Part shown: positions 1-8,912 of the stretch, one piece after another
Numbering within the stretch: the stretch's first letter is position 1
How the letters are laid out: every line of letters begins with the position of its first letter
Notes under the pieces: generated by a model
Told to the model about the DNA's origin: nothing
The model's database searches: none
The model's input: only the letters and a program-made list of their open reading frames with translations
DNA from: an uncultured Eubacteriales bacterium
Lineage (GTDB): Bacteria > Bacillota > Clostridia > Oscillospirales > Oscillospiraceae
NCBI GenBank assembly: GCA_900546615.1
Contig: URDJ01000005.1
Location: 20,456 to 84,455 of the forward strand
DNA length: 64,000 nucleotides
Direction: 5' to 3'
Program-made: the position numbers and the translations under genes

Positions 1-581
1 GCAACATTGAGCCGGATATGGAGCTGCGTTTCGGCCCTGTCGCGGTGCCGGAGAAGGTGCTCTCAGAGCAGACGAGCTATGCGCTTGCAGGACTGATGTG
101 CAGCGTTCCGAACAACGTACACACTATGAGTCCCTTCGTGGACGGGTTGGTCGAAAGCTCGTCGAACCTCGGCGTCGTGGAGGTCGGAGACCGCGACATC
201 CGCTTCACTGTGTTTGCACGCAGCTCAGTGGCGTATCAGGCTACGCAGCTTGGCCTTATCTGCTCCGCTCTCAGCGAGGCCTTCGGCTTTGAGTTCGAGA
301 GCGAGGGCCACGTCCCGGGCTGGGCGGTAAATCCGAACAGCAAACTGACGCCCATTGCCTGTGATATCTACGAGCGCCTGACCGGGGAAAAAATGATAGT
401 GGAGCCGGTGCATGCCGGTGTGGAGTGTGGAGCCTTTGCGGAAAAGAATCCTGAGCTGGATATGATCTCCATGGGCCCCACCCTCCTCGACGTCCACACG
501 CCGAATGAGACCTGCAAGGTGGCCGACGTAAAGCTCACGGCTGAACTGCTGGTCGGAATAATTGAGGAGCTCGCAGGGTGA
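1..581 (+). CDS. pepD: Aminoacyl-histidine dipeptidase (PepD-type, M20), C-terminal part
   Basis: The reading frame is open from the left window edge to a TGA at 579-581, so the start lies outside. The visible ~190 residues are the C-terminal third of an M20/M28-fold PepD dipeptidase: an SSNLG segment, an HAGVECG segment and the closing GPTLLDVHTPNE motif, which in this family supplies the last metal-binding histidine. PepD cleaves Xaa-His and other short dipeptides in the cytoplasm. A second, full-length PepD lies at 45863-47332; the two are clearly diverged paralogues. Family assignment is secure; substrate preference is not. Confidence 0.9.
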   Translation, partial: NIEPDMELRFGPVAVPEKVLSEQTSYALAGLMCSVPNNVHTMSPFVDGLVESSSNLGVVEVGDRDIRFTVFARSSVAYQATQLGLICSALSEAFGFEFESEGHVPGWAVNPNSKLTPIACDIYERLTGEKMIVEPVHAGVECGAFAEKNPELDMISMGPTLLDVHTPNETCKVADVKLTAELLVGIIEELAG

Positions 582-621
582 CCCCGGCAAGCCCCTCTTA
601 ATATGGACAAATTTGACCCAC

Positions 622-647
622 GCCGCCGGGGCCCTCTGCCCCGGCGG
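622..647. terminator. GC-rich hairpin between convergent genes
   Basis: An inverted repeat of about 10 bp (GCCGCCGGGG / CCCCGGCGGC) lies between the convergent pepD and ygbA-ybaN ends. There is only a short T stretch after it, so it may act as a bidirectional but weak terminator. Confidence 0.55.
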
Positions 648-657
648 CTTTGTGCGC

Positions 658-1413
658 TCAGGCCGCGTCATCCAGCGGCGGTCTGCTCTCGCTCGCCTCC
701 GGCCGGCAGGTCTTTACGCCGAATGTGAAATAGATTATATGAAAGATCCAGACGCCGCCCAGTACGGCACAGGGTATGTAAAGTCCCTTGAGATACATCA
801 TCGTGAAGCCGATGGACATGAGCGCCGTCACGGTGAGTATCACGCGCAGCTTCGTCTCGCGCGTCATGCCGCGGCCCTTCACATAGCTCTCGAGGTTATT
901 TTTATAGAGCCTGGTGTTTATGAACCAACTGTGCAGACGTTCCGAACTCCTGGCAAAGCTGAACGCCGCCAGCAGCAGGAATGGAAAAGCCGGTATCATG
1001 GGAAGTACCGCGCCGACCGCGCCCAGTCCTACACCCATGCAGCCAAACGCTATCCAAAACAGTCTTTTCAATTTCATGCCTGTCCCTCCCGTTCTCTTTC
1101 CTCTCCGGCTCTCCATCACATGACGCACTGCCATCACAGGGTGGTGCAGCAGCATTCTCGGGCCGGAAAAACGCATAACTTTGCGAATCTTTTCCCTCAT
1201 TTCCGGCTTGTAACAATGCACGCGGCAATTGGAGCAAAAAGTCTTTGTCTCCATGAAGGGGCACCTGTCGCTTCTCATAACGGAGTATTCCGCAAGCTCC
1301 CGGCACTCCGGGCAAAGGCCCTTCTGGGTGCCGTGGAGCTTTTTGCAGTACAGCCGTATCATCAGCTGAACCACCTGCTTTTCACGCTCTCTTTTGCTCT
1401 CAGCCGCACTCAT
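658..1413 (-). CDS. Fusion of YgbA-type cysteine domain and YbaN-type (DUF454) membrane domain
   Basis: 251 aa. The first ~110 residues match the YgbA (nitrous-oxide-stimulated promoter) family, with a CPEC ... CPF ... CSNCRVHCYKP cysteine pattern and a SGPRMLLHHP motif. After a basic linker the rest is a DUF454/YbaN integral membrane domain with a hydrophobic pair around GAVLPMIPAFPFLLLA and the FARSSERLH motif. The start at 1413 is chosen because a perfect AGGAGG (1422-1427) sits 8 nt upstream; it overlaps the end of the preceding ABC gene by 14 bp, so the three genes form one operon. Neither family has a firm biochemical function. The cysteine cluster could bind a metal or Fe-S centre (inference). 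Confidence 0.8.
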   Translation of the reverse strand: MSAAESKREREKQVVQLMIRLYCKKLHGTQKGLCPECRELAEYSVMRSDRCPFMETKTFCSNCRVHCYKPEMREKIRKVMRFSGPRMLLHHPVMAVRHVMESRRGKRTGGTGMKLKRLFWIAFGCMGVGLGAVGAVLPMIPAFPFLLLAAFSFARSSERLHSWFINTRLYKNNLESYVKGRGMTRETKLRVILTVTALMSIGFTMMYLKGLYIPCAVLGGVWIFHIIYFTFGVKTCRPEASESRPPLDDAA

Positions 1414-3091
1414 ACATACGGCCTCCTTCCACTCGGTATATCCTGTCTGCAATAGCCATGGTGGATTCCCTGTGCGAAACGATAACGATGCTCCTCTTAT
1501 GCTTCTGCTCTTTCAGGGCGCGGAGTATCATGCCCTCGTTGATGCTGTCCACGTTGCTGGTCGGTTCATCGAGCAGTATCAATTCACTGCCACGCAGGAA
1601 TGCCCTGGCAAGGCCGATGCGCTGCTTCTCACCGGCCGAGAGGTTGTCTCCCAAGGTACCTACACGCGTCTGATATCCCTCCGGCAGCGAGAGGATAAAA
1701 TCATGGACGGACGCAAGTTTGCATGCCGCCTCTATTTCCCCGCGCGAAGCTCCAGGCCGGGCTATGCGCAGATTGTATTCTATCGTCTCGTCAAGCAGGC
1801 AGGTCGTCTGACTTACCATGGTAACGTGCTCGAGAATGTTGTGCGTATTGACACTGTCTATATCTGCTCCGTTGTACTCTATCCGGCCGCTGTCCTTCTG
1901 CCAGAACCGAAGCAGCAGCTTCAGGAATGTTGATTTACCACAGCCGGACGCCCCCACTATGCCGACGATCTCTCCCTTCTTTGCATACATGCAGATGTCG
2001 TTCAGCACCTGCGTCGCCCCGTCATATGAAAAAGACAGGCCATTTACTGAAAGCTCCTCAAAATCGCCAAGCTCGACGCCGCTTTCAACCGGACGTACGG
2101 CCGGCTCTTCCACCAGCAGATCCAGCACCCTGTCGCCTGAGGCAAGAGTCTGTGTCAGATTCCCAGGCAGTGCTGATATGGCTATCACCGGGCCAAATGA
2201 GCCGAACACGGCGGTCACACCGACTACCATCCGGCCGATCGTCAGCTCGCCGCGCACAGTAAGAACGACGCCAATTGCCAGGACAAGTAATATGAAAGCG
2301 GTGACTATGAGCTCTGTCGATGACGACGCCTTTGTGATACTGCGCTTCATTTTCTTTGTCTCATTTAGAAGCACATCGGAGCGGCGGTCGACCTCCATCC
2401 TTCGCTTTTCCCCTCCGTTATGAAGGACGATGTCTTTTATTCCCTTGATGCTGTCAAGGAAAAATGCGTTGAAGTCTGCAAACTCGGCCCGGTAGCGCAC
2501 GCCCGAGGCCTTCAGCTGTGCCGAGGAGAGCATTGGCGCCAGTATCCCCACGGTAATGTACCCCGTGACCGCCGCCAGGGATAGCCACCAGTTGGCCGCG
2601 ATCCCCACAAACATCGCAACGGATGCAGATACCAGCATTGCAATGCATATTGGCGAGATGGTGTGAGCGTAGAATACCTCCAGCGTTTCTATATCCGAGG
2701 TTATCATGGCAATAATGGAGCCCTTCTGCTTGCTCTCCAGCTTTGCAGGGCACAGCAGCCGCAGAGCGCCGAATATCCTGTCCCTCAGCACCGCCAGCAG
2801 GCGGAACGCAATATAGTGGTTGCTGTACTGCTCAAAGTAGCGAAGGAAACCCCGCAGCACTCCGCATCCCACGGCAAGGGCCATCAAAGCGCCATAGGAT
2901 ACGGCGAGGTCTTCACCGAGCGCCCTGGCTATGCCGGCAGCGCCGGAGAGCGTAACTCCCATTGCGCACAAATTGCCCACCGTACCGTTTAAAACAGCCA
3001 GGAGCATCACATACGCAAGGCTGCCCAGCAGAAGTATGAGGCTCGCCATGATCCTGGCCCCGCTTCTGCGCAGTTTTTGCCTGCCGTTCAT
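1400..3091 (-). CDS. ABC transporter ATP-binding/permease protein (exporter fold), subunit 2
   Basis: 563 aa half-transporter: an N-terminal six-helix transmembrane domain (residues ~15-310) fused to an ATPase domain with Walker A GASGCGKST, signature LSAGEKQR and Walker B LILLDEPT. Its start overlaps the stop of the 4827-3088 gene by 4 bp (ATGA), and the two differ in sequence, so they should form a heterodimer. Such pairs include CydDC-like thiol exporters and YbtPQ/IrtAB-type transporters that import iron-siderophores. The substrate cannot be read from sequence; the regulated promoter and the cysteine-rich third gene make a metal-related role possible. Confidence 0.85.
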   Translation of the reverse strand: MNGRQKLRRSGARIMASLILLLGSLAYVMLLAVLNGTVGNLCAMGVTLSGAAGIARALGEDLAVSYGALMALAVGCGVLRGFLRYFEQYSNHYIAFRLLAVLRDRIFGALRLLCPAKLESKQKGSIIAMITSDIETLEVFYAHTISPICIAMLVSASVAMFVGIAANWWLSLAAVTGYITVGILAPMLSSAQLKASGVRYRAEFADFNAFFLDSIKGIKDIVLHNGGEKRRMEVDRRSDVLLNETKKMKRSITKASSSTELIVTAFILLVLAIGVVLTVRGELTIGRMVVGVTAVFGSFGPVIAISALPGNLTQTLASGDRVLDLLVEEPAVRPVESGVELGDFEELSVNGLSFSYDGATQVLNDICMYAKKGEIVGIVGASGCGKSTFLKLLLRFWQKDSGRIEYNGADIDSVNTHNILEHVTMVSQTTCLLDETIEYNLRIARPGASRGEIEAACKLASVHDFILSLPEGYQTRVGTLGDNLSAGEKQRIGLARAFLRGSELILLDEPTSNVDSINEGMILRALKEQKHKRSIVIVSHRESTMAIADRIYRVEGGRMYECG

Positions 3092-4827
3092 GCTCTCACC
3101 TCCGCGTAGCCTTCCTCAAGCTCCTTCTGAGCGTAGTACAGCCTCGCATATCCGCCGCCGAGGGACATCAGTTCGCCATGTGTGCCGCACTCGAGTACCC
3201 TGCCGGACTCCATATAATAGATCCTGTCCGACGGCACCACGTTGGCCAGCCTGTGCGATATCACGATTACCGACTTCTCACGCGCCAGCTTCCTTATTCC
3301 CTCCATGATTATGGCTTCGCTTTCAATGTCGATGTTGCTTGTGGCCTCATCGAAAATATATACGTCCTTGTCCGCCGCCAGATTTACAGCAAGAGCCAGC
3401 CTCTGTTTCTGCCCGCCTGAAATATTGGCGCCATCCTCAGCTATGACCTTGTCCAGCCCGCCGTTGCTGCGGATGAACCCCGCAAGATCCACTTCCTCCA
3501 ACGCCCTGTATATCTCTTTATCTCCAGCGTCTTCTTTCGCAAGCAGGAAATTCTGACGGACAGTCTCATTGAAAATGTAAGTGTTGTAGCTGACTACCGA
3601 AAGGTGTGAGTAATAATCCTCCCTCGACAGCTCCGATATCTGCCTGCCGCCCGAAGTCACACGCCCGTCATCCGGGCGCAGGGCGCCTGTCAACAGATTT
3701 ACTACCGTCGTTTTCCCACAGCCCGACTCTCCGACAATGGACGTCATTCCCGGATTGAGAAAGTCCATATTCACATTTTCCAACACCCTGCGCTTGCCAT
3801 CATAGGAGAAATCCACGCTCTCAAGCCGGAGTCTGATATCCTCCGCTATCGCTTCACCCCACACCGGGTCTGGCTGTTCCAGGAGCGATATGAGCTTGTG
3901 ACCTGCGCTGACACCGTTCATTGCCACATGGAACGCGGAACCGAAGGCCCTGAGCGGCAAAAAGAATTCCACGGCGACCAATATCAGAAACAGCCCTTCA
4001 TAAGGCGACAGGCCCCGGCCGGCAACTCCCCACAGCGTGAGCGCCACGCCCAGCCCCGCTCCGCCGTAAGCCACAAGATCCATTATCGTAGTGCTTGCCA
4101 GCTGCATCACCAGCACCTTCATTGTAATTCGGCGAAACCGCTCGCTCGCCCCATTCATTCGTAAGTGCTGGGCTTCGTCAGCGTCAAATATTTTCAGCTC
4201 CTTCAGCCCCTGCACGCTGTCAAGAAATGCATCGCCCATTGAGGTATATTCGCTCCAATACTTCGCAAAAATGCGTTTGGCATAGCGTGATACGACCACT
4301 ATTGACAGAGGAATGAGCGGCACACACGCCAGCAGCAGTACGGCCAGCCGCCAGTCAACCCACACAGTGACCCCAAACAGGAGCACCGGAGCCAGCATTG
4401 CATAGAAGAATTGGGGTATATAAGTTGAATAGTAAAGGTCCAGTTGCTCTATCCCCTCCAGAGCGACCTGAGTCAAGCCCGCCATATTCATGTCTTCAGT
4501 TGAGCACACGCCGAGCCTGACTATCTTTTCATAGGCCCTTTGCCGAAGCTCTTTCTTCGTCTTCCTTCCCAGGGCATCCTTGCAATGGCCTGCCAGGCGC
4601 GCCGCACAGCAGCGCAGTGCCGCGCAAAGTGCCAACACCAGGCCAGGACAGATGAAAATCGCCGGCCCTTCTCCGCAACTCTCATAATTGGATGCCAGCC
4701 AAATCGTCCAGCAAATGCATGCCGTAATTGCTATGTTTGCCATCTGCCCAAACAGCATCAGTACTACAGCGCATCCGATGTATCGTCTGTTTTTGCCCAA
4801 CAGCCGAAACAGCTTCCCGTCTATCAT
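3088..4827 (-). CDS. ABC transporter ATP-binding/permease protein (exporter fold), subunit 1
   Basis: 579 aa half-transporter, first gene of the three-gene minus-strand operon. Transmembrane domain in roughly residues 15-310, then an ATPase domain with Walker A GESGCGKTT, signature ISGGQKQR and Walker B YIFDEATSN, all intact. It is expected to pair with the 563-aa half-transporter encoded immediately downstream (4-bp overlap). Transcription likely starts near 4915 from the promoter annotated at 4922-4950. Substrate unknown; a CydC/D-like or siderophore/heme-type role are the main alternatives. Confidence 0.85.
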   Translation of the reverse strand: MIDGKLFRLLGKNRRYIGCAVVLMLFGQMANIAITACICWTIWLASNYESCGEGPAIFICPGLVLALCAALRCCAARLAGHCKDALGRKTKKELRQRAYEKIVRLGVCSTEDMNMAGLTQVALEGIEQLDLYYSTYIPQFFYAMLAPVLLFGVTVWVDWRLAVLLLACVPLIPLSIVVVSRYAKRIFAKYWSEYTSMGDAFLDSVQGLKELKIFDADEAQHLRMNGASERFRRITMKVLVMQLASTTIMDLVAYGGAGLGVALTLWGVAGRGLSPYEGLFLILVAVEFFLPLRAFGSAFHVAMNGVSAGHKLISLLEQPDPVWGEAIAEDIRLRLESVDFSYDGKRRVLENVNMDFLNPGMTSIVGESGCGKTTVVNLLTGALRPDDGRVTSGGRQISELSREDYYSHLSVVSYNTYIFNETVRQNFLLAKEDAGDKEIYRALEEVDLAGFIRSNGGLDKVIAEDGANISGGQKQRLALAVNLAADKDVYIFDEATSNIDIESEAIIMEGIRKLAREKSVIVISHRLANVVPSDRIYYMESGRVLECGTHGELMSLGGGYARLYYAQKELEEGYAEVRA

Positions 4828-4856
4828 ACCTCACACTCCGATAACGCCATCGTTCA

Positions 4857-4913
4857 GTTAGATACAGCTAACCTTGCTGCAAACAAAATCGGCAGCGATT
4901 AGCTGCCGCTAAC
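4857..4913. promoter_or_regulatory. Two GTTAG-N6-CTAAY inverted repeats (candidate operators)
   Basis: One copy reads GTTAG-ATACAG-CTAAC (4857-4872, plus strand); the second reads GTTAG-CGGCAG-CTAAT on the minus strand (4913-4898). Centres are 41 bp apart, about four helical turns, and both fall just downstream of the -10 box. This is the expected placement for a repressor. The half-sites resemble those of DtxR/IdeR iron boxes, but the 6-nt spacing differs, so the regulator's identity is open. The rest of the 302-bp intergenic stretch holds the divergent promoters. Confidence 0.6.
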
Positions 4914-4921
4914 TATCCTGT

Positions 4922-4950
4922 AGTATACTTCATCATTTGAGCAAAGTCAA
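4922..4950 (-). promoter_or_regulatory. Promoter of the ABC/YgbA-YbaN operon
   Basis: On the minus strand, TTGACT (4950-4945), a 17-nt spacer and TATACT (4927-4922) make a near-consensus housekeeping promoter. Predicted transcription starts near 4915, leaving a leader of about 90 nt that contains both inverted repeats annotated next. Confidence 0.7.
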
Positions 4951-5060
4951 TTACTTTAAGCTAAATAACCGTGGCTTCGAGCGACTGAGCGGATACCAGT
5001 GCAGCGCAGAGATCACCATACACATTTCAAAAACGACAGCGTAAAAACTGATAAAAATGG

Positions 5061-5089
5061 TTGCAAATCGTTTTATAAGTGAATATAAT
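5061..5089 (+). promoter_or_regulatory. Promoter of the LacI-family gene
   Basis: TTGCAA (5061-5066), a 17-nt spacer and a perfect TATAAT (5084-5089) lie 40 bp upstream of the regulator's start codon. Confidence 0.65.
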
Positions 5090-5129
5090 AAATTTTAATA
5101 ATCAAAACTAAAGTGATTTAGGTGAGTTT

Positions 5130-6149
5130 ATGAAGACCAGCAACAGACCAAGCGTGAAAAGAATAAGCGAGATCACCGGGTTTTCTCCGGCCACCGTGTC
5201 CAATGCGTTGAATATGAAACGCGGGGTTAATAAGGAAACGGCGGAGCGCATTTTTCAGGTTGCAGGCGAGCTGGGGTATTTTACCGGCTCCAAGAGCCTC
5301 AAGAGCATCAAGTTTGTCCAGTTCAGGCGAAACGGCGGCATAATTGACGACAGTCCTTTTCATCCTGCGGTCATAGAGGGTGTCGAGGAAGCCGCCAAGG
5401 AAAACGGTCTGTCCACGATATACATACGGCTGAATTACACATCGCCTGACTATGTCGAGCAGGTGAACCAGATAATCTCCGACTCCAACGGCGGCGTAAT
5501 ACTTCTGGCCACGGAGATGCTGGAGGAGGATTTCGACCTGTATTTTAACTGCAAGTGCCCTCTGATATTGCTCGACGGCTGGTGCGAAAGGCAGCCGTTC
5601 AACGGAGTACTCATAAACAACATTGACTCGGCACAAAACGCCGTACATTATCTCATAAACAGAGGGCACAAACAAGTTGGCTATGTCAGAGGAGAATTCC
5701 GCATAAAGGCATTTCAGGCGCGCGAATGCGGCTACCGTCAAGCGCTTGTGGAGCACGGCATAGAGCTTAACCCCGAATGGTGCGTCACCGTGGGCACAAA
5801 GACGGACAGCGCGTACGTGGGTATGCTGAAATATCTGGACACCAATCCGATACTGCCGACAGCATTTTTCGTTGATAACGATCTCATCGCCTTCGGCGTT
5901 ATGCGGGCACTAAAAGAACGGGGGCACAGGGTACCGGAGGACGTATCTATCGTTGGCTTTGACGACCTGCCCTACTGCACAGTCTCCAGCCCTGCGCTCA
6001 CAACAATACACGTGAACAAACGCACCATGGGCTGGGAATCCGTGCGCAGACTTATAACCATGATGGATGACCCCAATACAGGCATTTTTAAGATCGAAAG
6101 CTGTACAGAGTTCATCGAGCGCGACAGCGTGATAGACGGTCCGGGTTAA
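5130..6149 (+). CDS. LacI-family transcriptional regulator
   Basis: 339 aa. The N-terminal ~50 residues are a LacI helix-turn-helix ([19 protein letters not shown]) with hinge helix; the rest is a periplasmic-binding-protein-like effector domain containing the typical [19 protein letters not shown] and [13 protein letters not shown] segments. It stands upstream of the damaged ribose/fucose-type sugar operon in the same direction and probably controlled it. A strong terminator separates it from that operon. The effector is presumably a sugar; which one is not visible. Confidence 0.9.
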   Translation: MKTSNRPSVKRISEITGFSPATVSNALNMKRGVNKETAERIFQVAGELGYFTGSKSLKSIKFVQFRRNGGIIDDSPFHPAVIEGVEEAAKENGLSTIYIRLNYTSPDYVEQVNQIISDSNGGVILLATEMLEEDFDLYFNCKCPLILLDGWCERQPFNGVLINNIDSAQNAVHYLINRGHKQVGYVRGEFRIKAFQARECGYRQALVEHGIELNPEWCVTVGTKTDSAYVGMLKYLDTNPILPTAFFVDNDLIAFGVMRALKERGHRVPEDVSIVGFDDLPYCTVSSPALTTIHVNKRTMGWESVRRLITMMDDPNTGIFKIESCTEFIERDSVIDGPG

Positions 6150-6177
6150 GGCTCATATAAATAATTTAAATCAATTT

Positions 6178-6220
6178 ACAAAGCCGCCTGCAAACTGCAG
6201 GCGGCTTTGTTGCTTTTTGT
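6178..6220 (+). terminator. Intrinsic terminator after the LacI gene
   Basis: An 11-bp stem (AAGCCGCCTGC / GCAGGCGGCTT) with a 5-nt loop, followed by a T-rich stretch. From here to 6453 (about 230 bp) no gene is seen; the AT-rich part before 6453 presumably held the promoter of the following sugar operon. Confidence 0.85.
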
Positions 6221-6453
6221 TTTCTTTGCAGGCGATTTCTCCGCTGATTCATACCTGTTTCAACGGTCGACAGGCTGGATTTGACGTTCAAAGGGGGCAA
6301 TAAAGCTGAAAATCATACCTATATTGCAAAACCGCCAAGCTTAGATTGTGAGAACAGCCGAAATATTTAAATTAACAAAATAATCTTAGCAATGTTTATA
6401 TAAATTTTTATAATCATAACCGGAAATTATAGTTAAAAGTGAGGCTGTTAAGT

Positions 6454-6522
6454 ATGGCGCAGATCAAACTGGGATTCGCTCCGACGAGGCGCAGCATATT
6501 CAGCGCGCCCGACGCGGTCTAG
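6454..6522 (+). pseudogene. 5' remnant of an L-fucose/arabinose-isomerase-like gene
   Basis: An ATG at 6454 opens a frame reading MAQIKLGFAPTRRSIFSAPD and ends at TAG 6520-6522 after about 22 codons. This segment closely resembles the N-terminus of the L-fucose/L-arabinose isomerase-like family found in sugar operons (recognised from memory). The rest of the gene, normally several hundred codons, is absent. The sequence passes directly into the interior of an ABC ATPase gene in another frame, marking a deletion or an assembly misjoin at about 6513-6522. Confidence 0.6.
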
Positions 6523-7433
6523 TACTGCGCGACGGGCACTACGTCGCCGACGCGGATGTGAAGGACATCCAGCTCAGCTGGATAGTCACCAACATGGTCG
6601 GCGAGAACAAGAGCTACACCCGCACACCCAGGAGCATCGACCTTGACAAGCAGCCGGTGGAGCTGCGGGTCGATAAGCTCTCCCTGCCCAAGAAGGGCGG
6701 CGGCTGGCTGCTGCACGACGTCTCCTTCGAGGTCAAGAAGGGCGAGATCTTCGGCATATACGGCCTGCTGGGCGCGGGCCGGAGCGAGCTCATGGAGTGC
6801 ATCATGGGCCTGCGTCCGGAGCACACGGGCGAGATATATCTCGAGGGCAAAAAGCTGCGCATAGGTCAGACGGCAGAGCAGATAAAGCGCGGCCTAGCCA
6901 TAGTTCCCGAGGACAGGCAGGGTTCCGGCCTGATCCAGACGCTCGACATCGAGAAGAACACCTCGCTCTCCAACCTCAAGAAGTATGCCAAACGCCTCTT
7001 CCTCAGCCAGAAGGCGGAGGACGAGGACGTGGACAAAGTGATAGACGAGATACACATCAAGGTGGCGGACAAGAAGCTGCCCATACTCTCGCTCTCCGGC
7101 GGCAACCAGCAGAAGGTCGTCATCGGCAAGGGCCTGCTCACCGGGCCGAAGATACTGCTTATGGACGAGCCCTCACGCGGCATAGACATCGGCGCCAAGA
7201 CCGAGGTCTTCGACATCATCCACCAGTTTGCCGACCAGGGCCTGACGATACTCGTCGTGTCCTCGGAGCTGAAGGAAATAATGAATATAGCCGACAGGAT
7301 AATGGTTTTGTCCAACGGCGTGAAAACGGCGGAATTCACTGCGGGCGAGGGCCTCACCGAGGACGATCTCGTCCTCGCCTCCTACGCCGGCCACCACACC
7401 GATGCCGACGCCGACGCAGAGGCCACAGCCTGA
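6513..7433 (+). pseudogene. rbsA: Sugar ABC transporter ATPase (RbsA/MglA type), 5'-truncated
   Basis: RbsA-type proteins are ~500 aa with two ATPase domains. Here the recognisable frame begins near VLRDGHYVADADVKD (about 6522), the tail of the first domain, and contains only the second: degenerate Walker A GLLGAGRSE, signature LSGGNQQK and Walker B ILLMDEPSRGID. The first ATPase domain and start are missing. Because the frame is open upstream and a GTG occurs at 6558, a ~290-aa product could be made, but it would lack the catalytically important first domain. Intact permease, mutarotase and kinase genes follow with tight spacing. Confidence 0.75.
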
Positions 7434-7454
7434 ATCAAAGGGGGGAGCGACGAG

Positions 7455-8495
7455 ATGAAAACAAAGAAACAGTATGATAAAAACGATTTCATAATGACCC
7501 TGCTGAAGGGGCGCACCTTTATAGTCCTCATAATCCTCGTGGTGCTGTTCAGCGTGCTGAGCGAGAACTTTTTCTCGACCTCGACCCTGCTGATGGTGGC
7601 AAAGCACGTCGCGCTCTACGGCATACTGGCCATCGGCATGACCTACGTCGTCATCACAGGCGGGATAGACCTGTCCGTGGGCAGCGTGGTCGGTCTGGGC
7701 GGCATGATCGCCGGCTACCTCATCCAGAAGGGCCTGACCATCGGCGGCTCAACGCTGTACTTCAGCGTACCCATGGTCATACTCATAGTCATCCTCCTCG
7801 GATGCCTGATAGGCTGGGTGAACGGCGCAGTCATAACGAAGCTTCGCGTTGCGCCCTTTATAACCACTCTGGGCACGATGTACATCTGCCGCGGCTTTGC
7901 AAACATCATTTCCGGCGGCGCGACCTTCTCCAACATCTCAGGCTATGAGGGTCTGGGAAATACCGGTCTCAAGTTCATGGGCTCGTCCATAGCGGGCATA
8001 CCCGTCGGCGCCATCCTGCTGGTCATTCTGTCCGTTATCACGGCCATCATCCTGCGCAAGACCACCTTCGGCTGGCACGTCTACGCCGTCGGCGGCAACG
8101 AGCGTGCCGCAAAGATGAGCGGCATCAAGCCCGACAGGGTCAAAATCTACGTCTACATGCTCTCCGGCGCCTGCGCCGCGCTGGTCGGCATCATCAATAC
8201 CGCCCAGCTCATGGCCGCGCACCCGGCCGGCGGCGACGGTTGGGAGATGAACGCCATCGCGGCCTCCGTCCTCGGCGGCACCTCCATGGCCGGCGGCATC
8301 GGCACAATAGGCGGTACCTTCGTCGGCGCCTTCGTCATCGGCGTGCTCAACGACGGCATGACCATGTGCGGTGTCACCGAGTTCTGGCAGAACGTCATCA
8401 AGGGCGCCGTCATCATCCTCGCTGTTGTCATCGACCAGTACCAGAGGAACCTGCAGGCCAAGATGGCTCTGCGCGTCAAGAATGAGGCGAAGTGA
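7455..8495 (+). CDS. rbsC: Ribose/galactose-type ABC transporter permease
   Basis: 346 aa hydrophobic protein of the RbsC family, with the family motif GGIDLSVGS near residue 75 and conserved loop GGNERAAKMSGI near 215. About nine to ten membrane helices. It would form the translocation channel with the upstream RbsA-type ATPase, which is broken here, so the transporter is likely non-functional unless another ATPase substitutes. A good RBS (GGGGGAGCGACGAG) precedes the start 21 bp after the ATPase stop. Confidence 0.88.
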   Translation: MKTKKQYDKNDFIMTLLKGRTFIVLIILVVLFSVLSENFFSTSTLLMVAKHVALYGILAIGMTYVVITGGIDLSVGSVVGLGGMIAGYLIQKGLTIGGSTLYFSVPMVILIVILLGCLIGWVNGAVITKLRVAPFITTLGTMYICRGFANIISGGATFSNISGYEGLGNTGLKFMGSSIAGIPVGAILLVILSVITAIILRKTTFGWHVYAVGGNERAAKMSGIKPDRVKIYVYMLSGACAALVGIINTAQLMAAHPAGGDGWEMNAIAASVLGGTSMAGGIGTIGGTFVGAFVIGVLNDGMTMCGVTEFWQNVIKGAVIILAVVIDQYQRNLQAKMALRVKNEAK

Positions 8496-8496
8496 T

Positions 8497-8892
8497 ATGA
8501 AAAAGACAGGTATACTTAACGCCCGGCTCATGGGCCTCATCACGGCCCTCGGCCACAAGGACACGTTTATGATAGCGGACGCGGGCATGCCCATCCCGAA
8601 GGGCGTGGAAATAGTGGATCTCGTGCTGGTGGGCGGAGTGCCGAGCTTTAGGCAGGTCATGGACGCCGTGCTGGCCGAGACCTGCGTGGAGAGCTATACG
8701 CTTGCGGAGGAGATTGACGAAAACAATCCTGAGATGCTAAACTATATGCAGGAGAAGCTGGCTGGACTGCCCTGCGAGAAGATACCGCACGCAGAGCTCA
8801 AGAAGCGCTCGGCGAACGTGAAATTTGCCATACGCACGGGTGAATTCACCCCCTATCCGAACGTGATACTGACAGCCGGCTGCATATTCTGA
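8497..8892 (+). CDS. rbsD: D-ribose pyranase / sugar mutarotase
   Basis: 131 aa, full length for RbsD. The start at 8497 follows the permease stop by one base. Characteristic MKKTGILNARL N-terminus, LGHKDTFMIADAGMPIP core and the closing FTPYPNVILTAGC motif. RbsD interconverts pyranose and furanose ring forms of ribose so that ribokinase can phosphorylate it. The adjacent kinase fits this role. Confidence 0.92.
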   Translation: MKKTGILNARLMGLITALGHKDTFMIADAGMPIPKGVEIVDLVLVGGVPSFRQVMDAVLAETCVESYTLAEEIDENNPEMLNYMQEKLAGLPCEKIPHAELKKRSANVKFAIRTGEFTPYPNVILTAGCIF

Positions 8893-8912
8893 GCGGAGGA
8901 AAGGAAACTGGT

